In this document: positions 1 through 6,806 of the stretch, piece by piece
How the letters are laid out: the number at the start of each line of letters is the position of its first letter
Numbering within the stretch: the first letter of the stretch is position 1
Source of the DNA: Changshengia sp963803165
Lineage (GTDB): Bacteria; Chloroflexota; Dormibacteria; Aeolococcales; Aeolococcaceae
Direction of reading: 5' to 3'
NCBI GenBank assembly: GCA_963803165.1
Contig: CAWDLK010000004.1
Span: forward strand, 248,001 to 312,000
DNA length: 64,000 nucleotides
Program-made: the position numbers and the translations under genes
Notes under the pieces: model-generated
Told to the model about the DNA's origin: nothing
The model's input: only the letters and a program-made list of their open reading frames with translations
The model's database searches: none

Positions 1-485
1 ACGTCGGTGCGCAGCCGGCGCAGCGCCCGCTCGGCGACGGACCCCAGGGTGGATTCGCGGACCGCTCCGGTGCCGAGGGCACCCATCACCACCAGGTCGG
101 GCTGGACCTCGGCGACGTCGGCGACGATCTCCTCCCAGTTGCGACCGTCGCGGCGCCGCGCCTCGAACTCCACCCCGTGCTCCAGGCAGCGATAGCGCAT
201 CACGTCGGTGTAGCTGTCGCTGATCAGCTCCAGGCCGGTGGTGATCAGGGAGTCGTGGATGCGCCGCTGACGCAGCAGCTCCGCCTCGTCCTGGTACTCC
301 TCGGGGAGCGTGTACTCCATCTGCTTGAAGCGGAAGTCGTGCATCCGGGCGGCGTAGGCGTGCATGCCGACGCAGCGGGCTCCCCAGGCCGACGCCAGCT
401 CGATCGCCAGCCCCGCGGCCGCGTCGGAATGCTCCGAGTTGTCCAGCGGTACATACACAGTGGAGTAGCCGCCGATGCCTGCCAT
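1..485 (-). CDS. Universal stress protein (UspA family), C-terminus cut by window edge
   Basis: This is a cytoplasmic nucleotide-binding stress protein of the Usp fold; 161 codons are visible and the stop lies outside the window. The N-terminus shows the usual first strand (VYVPLDNSEHSDAA near residue 9). Near the visible end is the ATP-binding signature G-x2-G-x9-G-S, read as GALGTGAVRESTLGS, so it is probably an ATP-binding Usp. The start is the ATG at 485, which gives the normal Usp N-terminus. It is transcribed divergently from the PCP_red protein at 610, with 124 bases between the starts, so the two may share a control region. A candidate minus-strand -10 (TACAAT) lies at 555-560. Known family members respond to stress or energy limitation; the exact role here is not visible. 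Confidence 0.85.
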   Translation of the reverse strand, partial: MAGIGGYSTVYVPLDNSEHSDAAAGLAIELASAWGARCVGMHAYAARMHDFRFKQMEYTLPEEYQDEAELLRQRRIHDSLITTGLELISDSYTDVMRYRCLEHGVEFEARRRDGRNWEEIVADVAEVQPDLVVMGALGTGAVRESTLGSVAERALRRLRTD

Positions 486-609
486 CGTGTCCTCGATGTC
501 GCTCCCCGGCGCCGGTCGGCGCCTCCCTCCGCGCCCGATGCGGTGCGCGAAGCAATTGTAGGAACATAAGCCCTATGGGTGCGTTCCCGATGGGCCGGAG
601 GACCTAAGT

Positions 610-1464
610 GTGGCGAACTCTGCACATGCGTCTGATCACCTGATAACCCCGAACGCACCGGGACCTGAGGACGCGCGCTGCCCCTTCCCCCACGGCGAGG
701 CCGGCCCGACCCATGCTGGAACGGTGGGGTCGCCGCATCCGGCGGTCGCCCACGGCATCATCGACCGGGACGCCGCGGCGTGCCCCGTGGCCGGCCCCGG
801 GCTGGCACACCCGGCGCCGGGCCCCGCCGCCGAGCCCTCGGCCCCGGAGCCGGCCGGCAGCCCGCAGTGGACCCCCGACGCCGAGGCCCTGGTCAGGGAG
901 CGCGCCGAGATCTGGTCACACGGTGACGCCGCGCGCGGCGAGGACCTGGCTCGCGGTGTCGCCGAAGAGCGGGCGGCCGGGCGCCAGGCGGAGATCACCG
1001 CCCTCTTCCTCCGCACCCTCGGCAAGAAGCTGGGCTACGGCCATCCGCTCAGTGAGAAGGGCGAGGAGCTGCGCTTCACCTGGACGCCGGAGGCGGAGGC
1101 GCGGCTCGCCGACGTCCCCGAGTTCTGCCGCGAGCTGACCCGCTGGCGGGTGGAGTGGACGGCCCACAAGCTGGACCTCGGCACCACCATCACCCCGCAC
1201 GAGATGGAGGTCAAGTTCGAGCTGTGGGGACGCGTCTCCCACGCCATCGAGGGGCGCGAGCGCGACGGGCTTCCCTGGAGCGACTCCGCGCTCGAGCGCT
1301 TCTCGCGGGTGCCCGAGTTCGTGCGCGGCCAGGTCCTGGAGGCGATCGAGGGCAACGCGCGCACCCTCGGGGCGACCGAGGTCGACGACTCCGTGGTCGA
1401 CCTGGTCATCGAGCGCTGGATCACGACCGGCGACTTCCACGAGGGGATGTACGGCTTCCGCTGA
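610..1464 (+). CDS. Stand-alone protein with tandem PCP_red domains
   Basis: A 284-residue protein. The first 80 residues are low-complexity and rich in Pro, Ala and Gly. The rest carries two copies, and perhaps a decayed third, of the small helical PCP_red domain normally found at the C-terminus of the ChlB/BchB subunit of dark-operative protochlorophyllide reductase. The copies lie at about residues 154-218 (TWTPEAEARL, VPEFCREL) and 219-275 (PWSDSALERF, VPEFVRGQVLEAIE). A weaker WTPDAEALV motif occurs near residue 87. No reductase domain or Fe-S cysteines are present, so this is not a BchB subunit. The GTG start is supported by a GGAGG at 597-601. PCP_red proteins are known next to universal stress proteins, as here; the function is unknown. 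A hairpin follows the stop. Confidence 0.75.
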   Translation: MANSAHASDHLITPNAPGPEDARCPFPHGEAGPTHAGTVGSPHPAVAHGIIDRDAAACPVAGPGLAHPAPGPAAEPSAPEPAGSPQWTPDAEALVRERAEIWSHGDAARGEDLARGVAEERAAGRQAEITALFLRTLGKKLGYGHPLSEKGEELRFTWTPEAEARLADVPEFCRELTRWRVEWTAHKLDLGTTITPHEMEVKFELWGRVSHAIEGRERDGLPWSDSALERFSRVPEFVRGQVLEAIEGNARTLGATEVDDSVVDLVIERWITTGDFHEGMYGFR

Positions 1465-1471
1465 GGTGGGC

Positions 1472-1490
1472 GCCCGGCCCTGAGCCGGGC
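1472..1490. terminator. Hairpin between convergent genes
   Basis: A 7-bp perfect stem (GCCCGGC/GCCGGGC) with a 5-base loop lies 8 bases after the PCP_red stop and just before the aldose epimerase stop on the other strand. There is no T-tract, so it is a candidate bidirectional terminator only. Confidence 0.4.
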
Positions 1491-1508
1491 CGGCGGTCCC
1501 CCGACCGG

Positions 1509-2526
1509 CTACCGGCGAAAGCCGGTGACGTCGAGGCCCCAGCGGGCCGTGGTCGAGTTCGCCCGGCTCCAGGGTGATCAGGTCGGTGCCGCTCCGGAAG
1601 GCGTCGGGGGGGCAGGTCATGGGCTCCACCGCGATGCCACGGCGGCGCCTCTCGGGCGGCAGGACATCGCCGGTGAAGACCAGCACCCAGGGGTGGGCCT
1701 GGTCGAGCCAGAGCATGAGCCGCCGGCCGTCCGGGCCTTCGAGGGAGACCCGGGCGAGACCGTCCGGGTCGCGCGCGAGGTCGGTGAAGGCGGTGTCAAG
1801 GCGGATGTCCCCACAGGGGCGGGGCTGCCGGAAGTCGAACCGGGTGCCGCCGACCGCGGCCCGGCCGGTGGGCAGGTTCCGATCGTCGGAGAGGAGCACG
1901 GTGGAGGCGGGGAGGCCGAGCCGGCAGCTGTCGACGACCGGCGTCCCCACGGTCAGGTAGGGGTGGGCACCCGCCCCGAACGGCGCGGACGCGGTCCCGG
2001 CATTGGTCGCCGCGACGGTCACACCGAGCCCCGTGTCTCCCAGCTCGAAGGTGAGCGCGAGGTCGAGCGAGAAGGGGTAGCCGTCACCGGGGGTGAGGCG
2101 GTGGCGCATCACCAGCCGGGAGGCGGAGGTCGGCTCCGCCGTCCACCTCGCCCAGCGGACCAGCCCGTGGATGGCGTTGCCGAGCTCGGGCTCATCGATG
2201 GGCAGCTGATGGACCGCGCCCCCCCAGCGGTAGCGGCCGTCCCCCACCCGCCCGGGCCAGGGCATCATCATCTGACCCATGCCGTAGGAGGCCGGCTCCG
2301 ACTCGTCGAAGCCGAGGATCACCGGCTGCCCCCCGACCCGGTAGGAGCGCAGCGTGGCGCCGACCTCGGTGACGACAACCTCCTGGTCGTCGTGAACGAG
2401 CCGGAACTGCTGCCCGCTGGGCGGGGTGGGGGCGGCCGGGGCCGCCGCTCCGACTCGGGTATCGTCAGCGTCAGCCGGCGCCACCACCGCCTCCCTCCGT
2501 CGTCGGGTCGGCGGTGCCTCGCACAT
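1509..2526 (-). CDS. galM: Aldose 1-epimerase (mutarotase), with an apparent +1 frameshift near the C-terminus
   Basis: This enzyme interconverts the alpha and beta anomers of hexoses in the cytoplasm. Family motifs are visible: PWPGRVGDGRY, GLVRWARW, the HPYL histidine region (GAGAHPYL) and the C-terminal VEPMTCPPDAF with LEPGE. After LEPGE the annotated frame runs on for about 190 codons antisense to the PCP_red gene, which is implausible. Dropping one base in the heptamer at 1554-1560 restores LEPGES followed by a normal ending (RWGLDVTGFRR) and a TAG at 1509-1511. The span is 3n+1 bases, as one extra base requires. The start at 2526 gives an N-terminus about 40 residues longer than the family, so a later start is possible. 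The frameshift may be a sequence error. Confidence 0.8.
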
Positions 2527-2603
2527 GAACGCTGCAAGCGTGACAGATCAGTGGAAGCGTTTGCAGCCGCGGAGAGGGGGGTCAGCGCACGACCCGACGG
2601 CCG

Positions 2604-3656
2604 CTACCGCCGGCGGTCGGCGGTGCCGTCCCCGCCGTTGCGCAGGATCTCCCCGATGTCGGCGAGCCCCCGGCGGGAACCGGAGGCGGGCTTGGTCCGG
2701 TGAGCGAGCACCATCGGCGCCACCCGCTCGATGTCGTCGAGGGTGACCCGCTCCCTCCCCTCGTGCGCGGCGACCGCCTGGGCCGCCTTGCGGGTGACCA
2801 GGTCCGACCGGTGACCGTCCACCTCCAGCTCGATCCCGAGATGGGCGATGGAGACCAGGATCTGGTGGTCGACCGCCACGTCGCCGAGCGAGACGATGGC
2901 CCGGCGGATCCGCTCCGCCTCGGCGTGCTCCTCCGGCTCCCAGGTCGCGGCGAAGGCCTCGGGATCATCCTCGAAGGCCTCCCGGCGCTCGACGATCTCG
3001 ACCCGCTGGCGGACGTCGCGGATCCCCTCGACGTCGACGCACAGCCCGAAGCGGTCGAGGAGCTGAGGCCGCAGCTCGCCCTCCTCGGGGTTCATGGTCC
3101 CGACCAGGATGAAGCGGGCCGGGTGCGACACCGACACCCCCTCGCGCTCGACGGTGTTGGTCCCCATTGCGGCGGCGTCGAGAAGAACGTCGACGATGTG
3201 ATCGTCGAGCAGATTGACCTCGTCGACATAGAGGATGTTGCGGTTGGCCTCGGCGAGCACCCCGGGCTCGAACTCCTTCTCCCCCTTCTTGATGGCGGCC
3301 TCGATGTCGATCGAGCCGACCACCCTGTCCTCGGAGGCGTTGATGGGCAGCTCGACCACCCGCATCTGGCGGGTGGCCCGGGGCAGCTCCTCGCCGCGCC
3401 GCAGCCGCTCCGCGCATTCGTCGCAGCGCGGGCCGGAGCTGTCCGGGGGACAGCCGAACCGGCAGTCGGCGACCACCTCCAGCTCGGGCAGGAGGCGGGC
3501 CAGGGCGCGCACTGCGGTCGACTTGGCGGTCCCCTTCTCACCGCGGATGAGCACGCCCCCGATTGCGGGGTTGATGGCGTTGAGCACCAGTGCCTGCTTC
3601 ATCGGCTCCTGGCCGACGATCGCGGTGAAGGGGAAGATGCTGCGACCGCCCTGCAT
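2604..3656 (-). CDS. bchI: Magnesium-chelatase-like AAA+ ATPase, subunit I type
   Basis: A 350-residue AAA+ ATPase of the ChlI/BchI family. Walker A is GEKGTAKST near residue 35 and Walker B is ILYVDEVNLLDD near residue 140. The sensor region GTMNPEEGELRPQLLDRFG follows, and the ATPase lid is at the C-terminus. A four-cysteine insertion (CRFGC...CDEC, about residues 58-78) lies after the first strand, as in bacterial chelatase-like ATPases outside phototrophs. The start is the ATG at 3656; upstream in-frame sequence is antisense to cofC. In chelatases this subunit works with a D subunit and a large metal-inserting H/CobN subunit. A D-type partner lies at 6803-8956, but no large subunit is in this window. 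It is transcribed divergently from cofC, 45 bases away. Confidence 0.85.
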   Translation of the reverse strand: MQGGRSIFPFTAIVGQEPMKQALVLNAINPAIGGVLIRGEKGTAKSTAVRALARLLPELEVVADCRFGCPPDSSGPRCDECAERLRRGEELPRATRQMRVVELPINASEDRVVGSIDIEAAIKKGEKEFEPGVLAEANRNILYVDEVNLLDDHIVDVLLDAAAMGTNTVEREGVSVSHPARFILVGTMNPEEGELRPQLLDRFGLCVDVEGIRDVRQRVEIVERREAFEDDPEAFAATWEPEEHAEAERIRRAIVSLGDVAVDHQILVSIAHLGIELEVDGHRSDLVTRKAAQAVAAHEGRERVTLDDIERVAPMVLAHRTKPASGSRRGLADIGEILRNGGDGTADRRR

Positions 3657-3701
3657 CGCGCCATTGTCGCAGAGCCCCTCCCCCCCACTACCATCCGGGT
3701 G

Positions 3702-4322
3702 GTGGACGATGTCCCCCGCATCGTCGTGCTGATCAAGGAGCCCGGCACGGCGAAGACCCAACTCGCCGCGGCCCTGCCCGCGATGGAGCGCTTGCGCCTC
3801 GCCGAGGAGTGCGCCCGGCGGGCGCTCGCCGCGGCCCAGGAGGTCGCTCCCACCCTGGCCGTCTGCGGCGGCCCGGAGGCGGCACGCCTCGCCCGCCGCA
3901 CCGGGGCCGAGGTGCTGGTCGAGGATCGACCCGAGGGGCAGAACCAGGCCGCGGCCCTCGGACTCGCGGCGCTGGCGGCGAGGGGCGGGAAGGGGTGCCT
4001 GGTGCTCAGCTCCGATCTCCCGCTGGTCGACGGGGAGAGCCTGCGCCGGCTGCTGGAGCGTGCCGGATCGGTGGAGGGCCCGGTCGCCGTGGCCGCGCCG
4101 GCGCTCGGTCGCGAGGGGACCAACGCCCTCTACCTGCGGCCGCTCGGCGGCTTCGACCTCCAGTTCGGCGAGGCGTCGCTCCCCCGCTTCGCCGCGGAGG
4201 CGCGGCGACGTGGCCGCGAGTTCCTCCTGCACGAGGAGCCCGCGCTCGCGCTCGACCTCGACGAGCCTGACGACCTGGCCACCCTGGAGCGGTGGCGCGA
4301 TGAACGGGGAGGGACGGGGTGA
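3702..4322 (+). CDS. cofC: 2-phospho-L-lactate (or phosphoenolpyruvate) guanylyltransferase CofC/FbiD
   Basis: The first enzyme of the F420 operon. It activates 2-phospholactate, or phosphoenolpyruvate in many bacteria, with GTP to give the donor used by CofD. The 206-residue protein has the nucleotidyltransferase fold: IVVLIKEPGTAKTQLA near residue 7, DRPEGQNQAAALG near residue 75 and the LSSDLPLVDG metal/phosphate loop near residue 105. GREGTNALYLRP follows near residue 135. The start is GTG at 3702 or the adjacent GTG at 3699. No strong Shine-Dalgarno is seen, and the longer reading frame upstream is antisense to the chelatase gene. The last codons overlap cofE by 4 bases (GTGA), so the three cof genes look translationally coupled. 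Confidence 0.87.
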   Translation: MDDVPRIVVLIKEPGTAKTQLAAALPAMERLRLAEECARRALAAAQEVAPTLAVCGGPEAARLARRTGAEVLVEDRPEGQNQAAALGLAALAARGGKGCLVLSSDLPLVDGESLRRLLERAGSVEGPVAVAAPALGREGTNALYLRPLGGFDLQFGEASLPRFAAEARRRGREFLLHEEPALALDLDEPDDLATLERWRDERGGTG

Positions 4323-5098
4323 CCGGCGGAGCGCCCACCGGGGACGGCACGCCGCCGCGGTGGGCCGGCCTGGAGCTGCGGCCGATCGGGGGCCTGCCCG
4401 AGATCGCCCCGGGCGACGACCTGGGCAGGCTCATCGCCGAGCGGGCCGGGCCGCTCCGCTCCGGCGACGTGGTGGTGGTGGCGCAGAAGGTGGTCTCCAA
4501 GGCGGAGGGACGGCTGCGCAGCCTGCAGAGCGTCGCGGTCGGCGTGCACGCGCGCGAGCTGGCCGAGCGCCTGCACGCCGATCCCCGGATGGTGCAGGTC
4601 GTCCTCGACGAGAGCGTCCGGGTGGTCCGCGACGACCGGGTTCTGATCGTCGAGACCCGCCACGGCTTCGTCTGCGCCAACGCGGGGGTCGACCGCTCCA
4701 ACGTCCCGGGGACCGAGCAGGTCTGCCTGCTGCCGGAGGACTGCGACCGGAGCGCGGAGGTCCTGCGCCGACGCCTCACCGAGCTGACCCGAGCCGAGGT
4801 CGGGGTGGTGATCAGCGACACCTTCGGCCGGCCGTGGCGGCTCGGGCTCTGCAACGTCGCCCTCGGGGTTGCCGGGATGCCGGCCACCGTCGACTACCGC
4901 GGCAGCGCGGACGACTTCGGGATGCCCCTCCACGCCACCGTGGTCGCGGTCGCCGACGAGGTCGCCTCGGCCGCGGAGCTGGTCATGGGCAAGACCCGGC
5001 GCATCCCGGCCGTGGTGGTCAGCGGTCTCAGCCTGGAGGATGCCGGCGGCAGCGGGCGCGAGCTGGTGCGCCCCGCCGACCTGGACCTGTTTCGATGA
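4319..5098 (+). CDS. cofE: Coenzyme F420-0:L-glutamate ligase CofE/FbiB N-domain type
   Basis: This ligase adds glutamates to F420-0 using GTP. The 259-residue protein is the stand-alone CofE type; it lacks the nitroreductase-like C-terminal domain of mycobacterial FbiB. Family motifs are the ELRPIGGLPEI N-terminus, VVVAQKVVSKAEGR near residue 60 and the ETRHGFVCANAGVDRSNVPG block near residue 110. SDTFGRPWR lies near residue 165 with LGVAGMPATVDYRG after it. It starts with GTG inside the stop of cofC and ends in an ATGA overlap with cofD. All three genes are therefore tightly coupled, which supports active F420 synthesis in the host. Confidence 0.92.
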   Translation: MTGGAPTGDGTPPRWAGLELRPIGGLPEIAPGDDLGRLIAERAGPLRSGDVVVVAQKVVSKAEGRLRSLQSVAVGVHARELAERLHADPRMVQVVLDESVRVVRDDRVLIVETRHGFVCANAGVDRSNVPGTEQVCLLPEDCDRSAEVLRRRLTELTRAEVGVVISDTFGRPWRLGLCNVALGVAGMPATVDYRGSADDFGMPLHATVVAVADEVASAAELVMGKTRRIPAVVVSGLSLEDAGGSGRELVRPADLDLFR

Positions 5099-6024
5099 CC
5101 CGGGTGGCCATCCTGGCCGGGGGCACCGGGGCGGCCCGTCTGGCCTGCGGCCTGGCGCGCGCACTGCCCGCCGGCGAGCTCAGCGTGATCACCAACACCG
5201 CCGATGACGACGAGCTCTGGGGACTGCTGGTCTGCCCGGACACCGACGCCGTCCTGTACCGCCTGGCCAGCATCTTCAACGACGACGCCGGCTTCGGGGT
5301 GCGCGACGAGACCTTCCACGCCCTGGAGATGCTGGGCCGGCTCGGCGAGCCCACCTGGTTCGGTCTGGGCGACCGGGACATCGGCCTCCACCTGCTGCGC
5401 GGGGCGCTGCGCGCCCGCGGTCTGACCCTCAGCGAGGCCGTTGCCGAGATCGCCCGGCGGCTGGGGCTGGCGACCGCGGTGATCCCGATGAGCGACGACC
5501 CGGTGCGCACCCGGGTCGCCACCGACGCGGGCGAGCTGAGCTTCCAGGAGTGGTTCGTCGGCCGTCGCTGCGAGCCGGCGGTGCGCGGGCTGCGCCTCGC
5601 CGGTGTCGAGCGGGCGGCGCCGGCCCCCGCCGCCGTGGCGGCCGTCAGGGAGGCGGAGCTGGTCATCATCGGCCCCTCCAACCCGCTGCTCAGCATCGAC
5701 CCCATCTGCGCACTGCTCGCGCCCCACCTGGAGCGGAAGCGGGTGGTCGCCGTCTCGCCGATCGTCGGCGGGCGCGCCCTCAAGGGCCCGACCGCGACCC
5801 TGATGGCGCAGCTCGGCGAGGACCCGACGGCGCTCGGGATCGCACGCCACTACGCGTCGCTGGCCGCCGATCTCGTGCTCGACGACGCCGACTCCGGGCT
5901 GGTCGCCGCCGTCGCCGCCCTGGGCGTGCGCGCCCACGTCATGGACACCGTGATGTCCGGTCCCGACGGCGAGCTGCGCCTCGCGGCTGAGCTGCTGCGG
6001 ATGCTGGGGGCGGCCGCCGGCTGA
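5095..6024 (+). CDS. cofD: 2-phospho-L-lactate transferase CofD/FbiA
   Basis: CofD transfers the phospholactyl or phosphoenolpyruvyl group from its GDP-activated form to the deazaflavin Fo, giving F420-0 or dehydro-F420-0. The 309-residue protein has the signature AILAGGTGAARLACGL at the N-terminus, SVITNTADDDELWGL near residue 30 and FGLGDRDIGLHLLR near residue 92. IGPSNPLLSIDPI lies near residue 195 and VAVSPIVGGRALKGPT near residue 218. Its ATG overlaps the cofE stop by 4 bases. It converges on the SDR gene with only 8 bases between the two stops. FbiC (Fo synthase) is not in the window. Confidence 0.94.
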   Translation: MTRVAILAGGTGAARLACGLARALPAGELSVITNTADDDELWGLLVCPDTDAVLYRLASIFNDDAGFGVRDETFHALEMLGRLGEPTWFGLGDRDIGLHLLRGALRARGLTLSEAVAEIARRLGLATAVIPMSDDPVRTRVATDAGELSFQEWFVGRRCEPAVRGLRLAGVERAAPAPAAVAAVREAELVIIGPSNPLLSIDPICALLAPHLERKRVVAVSPIVGGRALKGPTATLMAQLGEDPTALGIARHYASLAADLVLDDADSGLVAAVAALGVRAHVMDTVMSGPDGELRLAAELLRMLGAAAG

Positions 6025-6032
6025 GGCCGGGA

Positions 6033-6806
6033 TCACCCGGGCAGGCTGGCTCCGGTGAGCGCCGCACAGCGCTCGAGGAAGGCCTTCTGGAGCCGCTCGT
6101 CGTACGCGGCGGCGTTGGCCGGGCGCTGGCGGCGTCGCCAGAAGTATCGGCCGCTGACCGCCGCCTCCGGTTCTTCGCTCACCGCCAGCCAGATCGGGGT
6201 GTCGGCGCCGAGCGGCAGTGGATCGGGTGCACCCGGCCCGCCCATCCGGGTCCTGATCCAGCCCGGATCGACGGCGTTGGCGCGCGCCTGCGGCCAGTGC
6301 CGGGCCACCGCAAGGGCGAGCACGACGTCACCGAGCTTGGAGTCCGAGTAGGCCTGCATGCCGTCCCACGCTCCCCGCTCGTGCTGCAGGTCGTCGAGGT
6401 CGACCACCCCCTGAGCCTGCAGCCCGGAGGTGAGGTAGACGAGCCGGGCGGGTGGCTCCATCAGCGCGGTGAGAAGATACGGGGCGAGCACGTTGACCTG
6501 GAAGATGAGCTCCAGGCCGTCGACCGTCGTCTCCCGCCGCGGTGCGCCGCCACCCACGCCGGCGTTGTGGATGACCGCGTCGAAGGGGCCGGCACGCCCT
6601 GCCGCCCCAGCGAGGGCCCGGGTCTCCTCGAGGGAGGCGAGATCTCCCACCACGACCGCGTCGGCTCCAGGGACGGCGGCCCGGGCCTGCGCGGCACGCG
6701 CCTCATTGCGGGCGTGGGCCACGACCCGGTGGCCCAGCCGCACCAGGGTCCGCGCGGTCTCCCGGCCGATGCCGTCGCTGGAGCCGGTCACCAGCACGCT
6801 GCTCAT
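6033..6806 (-). CDS. Short-chain dehydrogenase/reductase, retinol-dehydrogenase-like
   Basis: A 257-residue classical SDR. The NAD(P)-binding motif TGSSDGIG is at residues 7-14, NAG near residue 84, and the active-site YSDSK (Y-x3-K) near residue 152, followed by VDPGWIRTRM. The basic residues after the second strand (HARNEAR) favour NADP. The substrate cannot be told from sequence. Its ATG overlaps the stop of the VWA chelatase-like gene by 4 bases (ATGA), so it is probably co-transcribed and coupled with it. Confidence 0.87.
   Translation of the reverse strand: MSSVLVTGSSDGIGRETARTLVRLGHRVVAHARNEARAAQARAAVPGADAVVVGDLASLEETRALAGAAGRAGPFDAVIHNAGVGGGAPRRETTVDGLELIFQVNVLAPYLLTALMEPPARLVYLTSGLQAQGVVDLDDLQHERGAWDGMQAYSDSKLGDVVLALAVARHWPQARANAVDPGWIRTRMGGPGAPDPLPLGADTPIWLAVSEEPEAAVSGRYFWRRRQRPANAAAYDERLQKAFLERCAALTGASLPG

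Noticed and set aside
916..1508. Open frame continuing past the aldose epimerase, antisense to the PCP_red gene
   Set aside because: The sense gene has conserved domains and a Shine-Dalgarno. The extension has no family similarity and is explained by one extra base at 1554-1560.
1525..2703. Plus-strand frame of 392 codons opposite the epimerase
   Set aside because: A shadow frame of GC-rich coding DNA with no recognisable motif.
2700..3698. Long upstream extension of cofC
   Set aside because: It is antisense to the chelatase ATPase, and CofC homology begins only near 3702.
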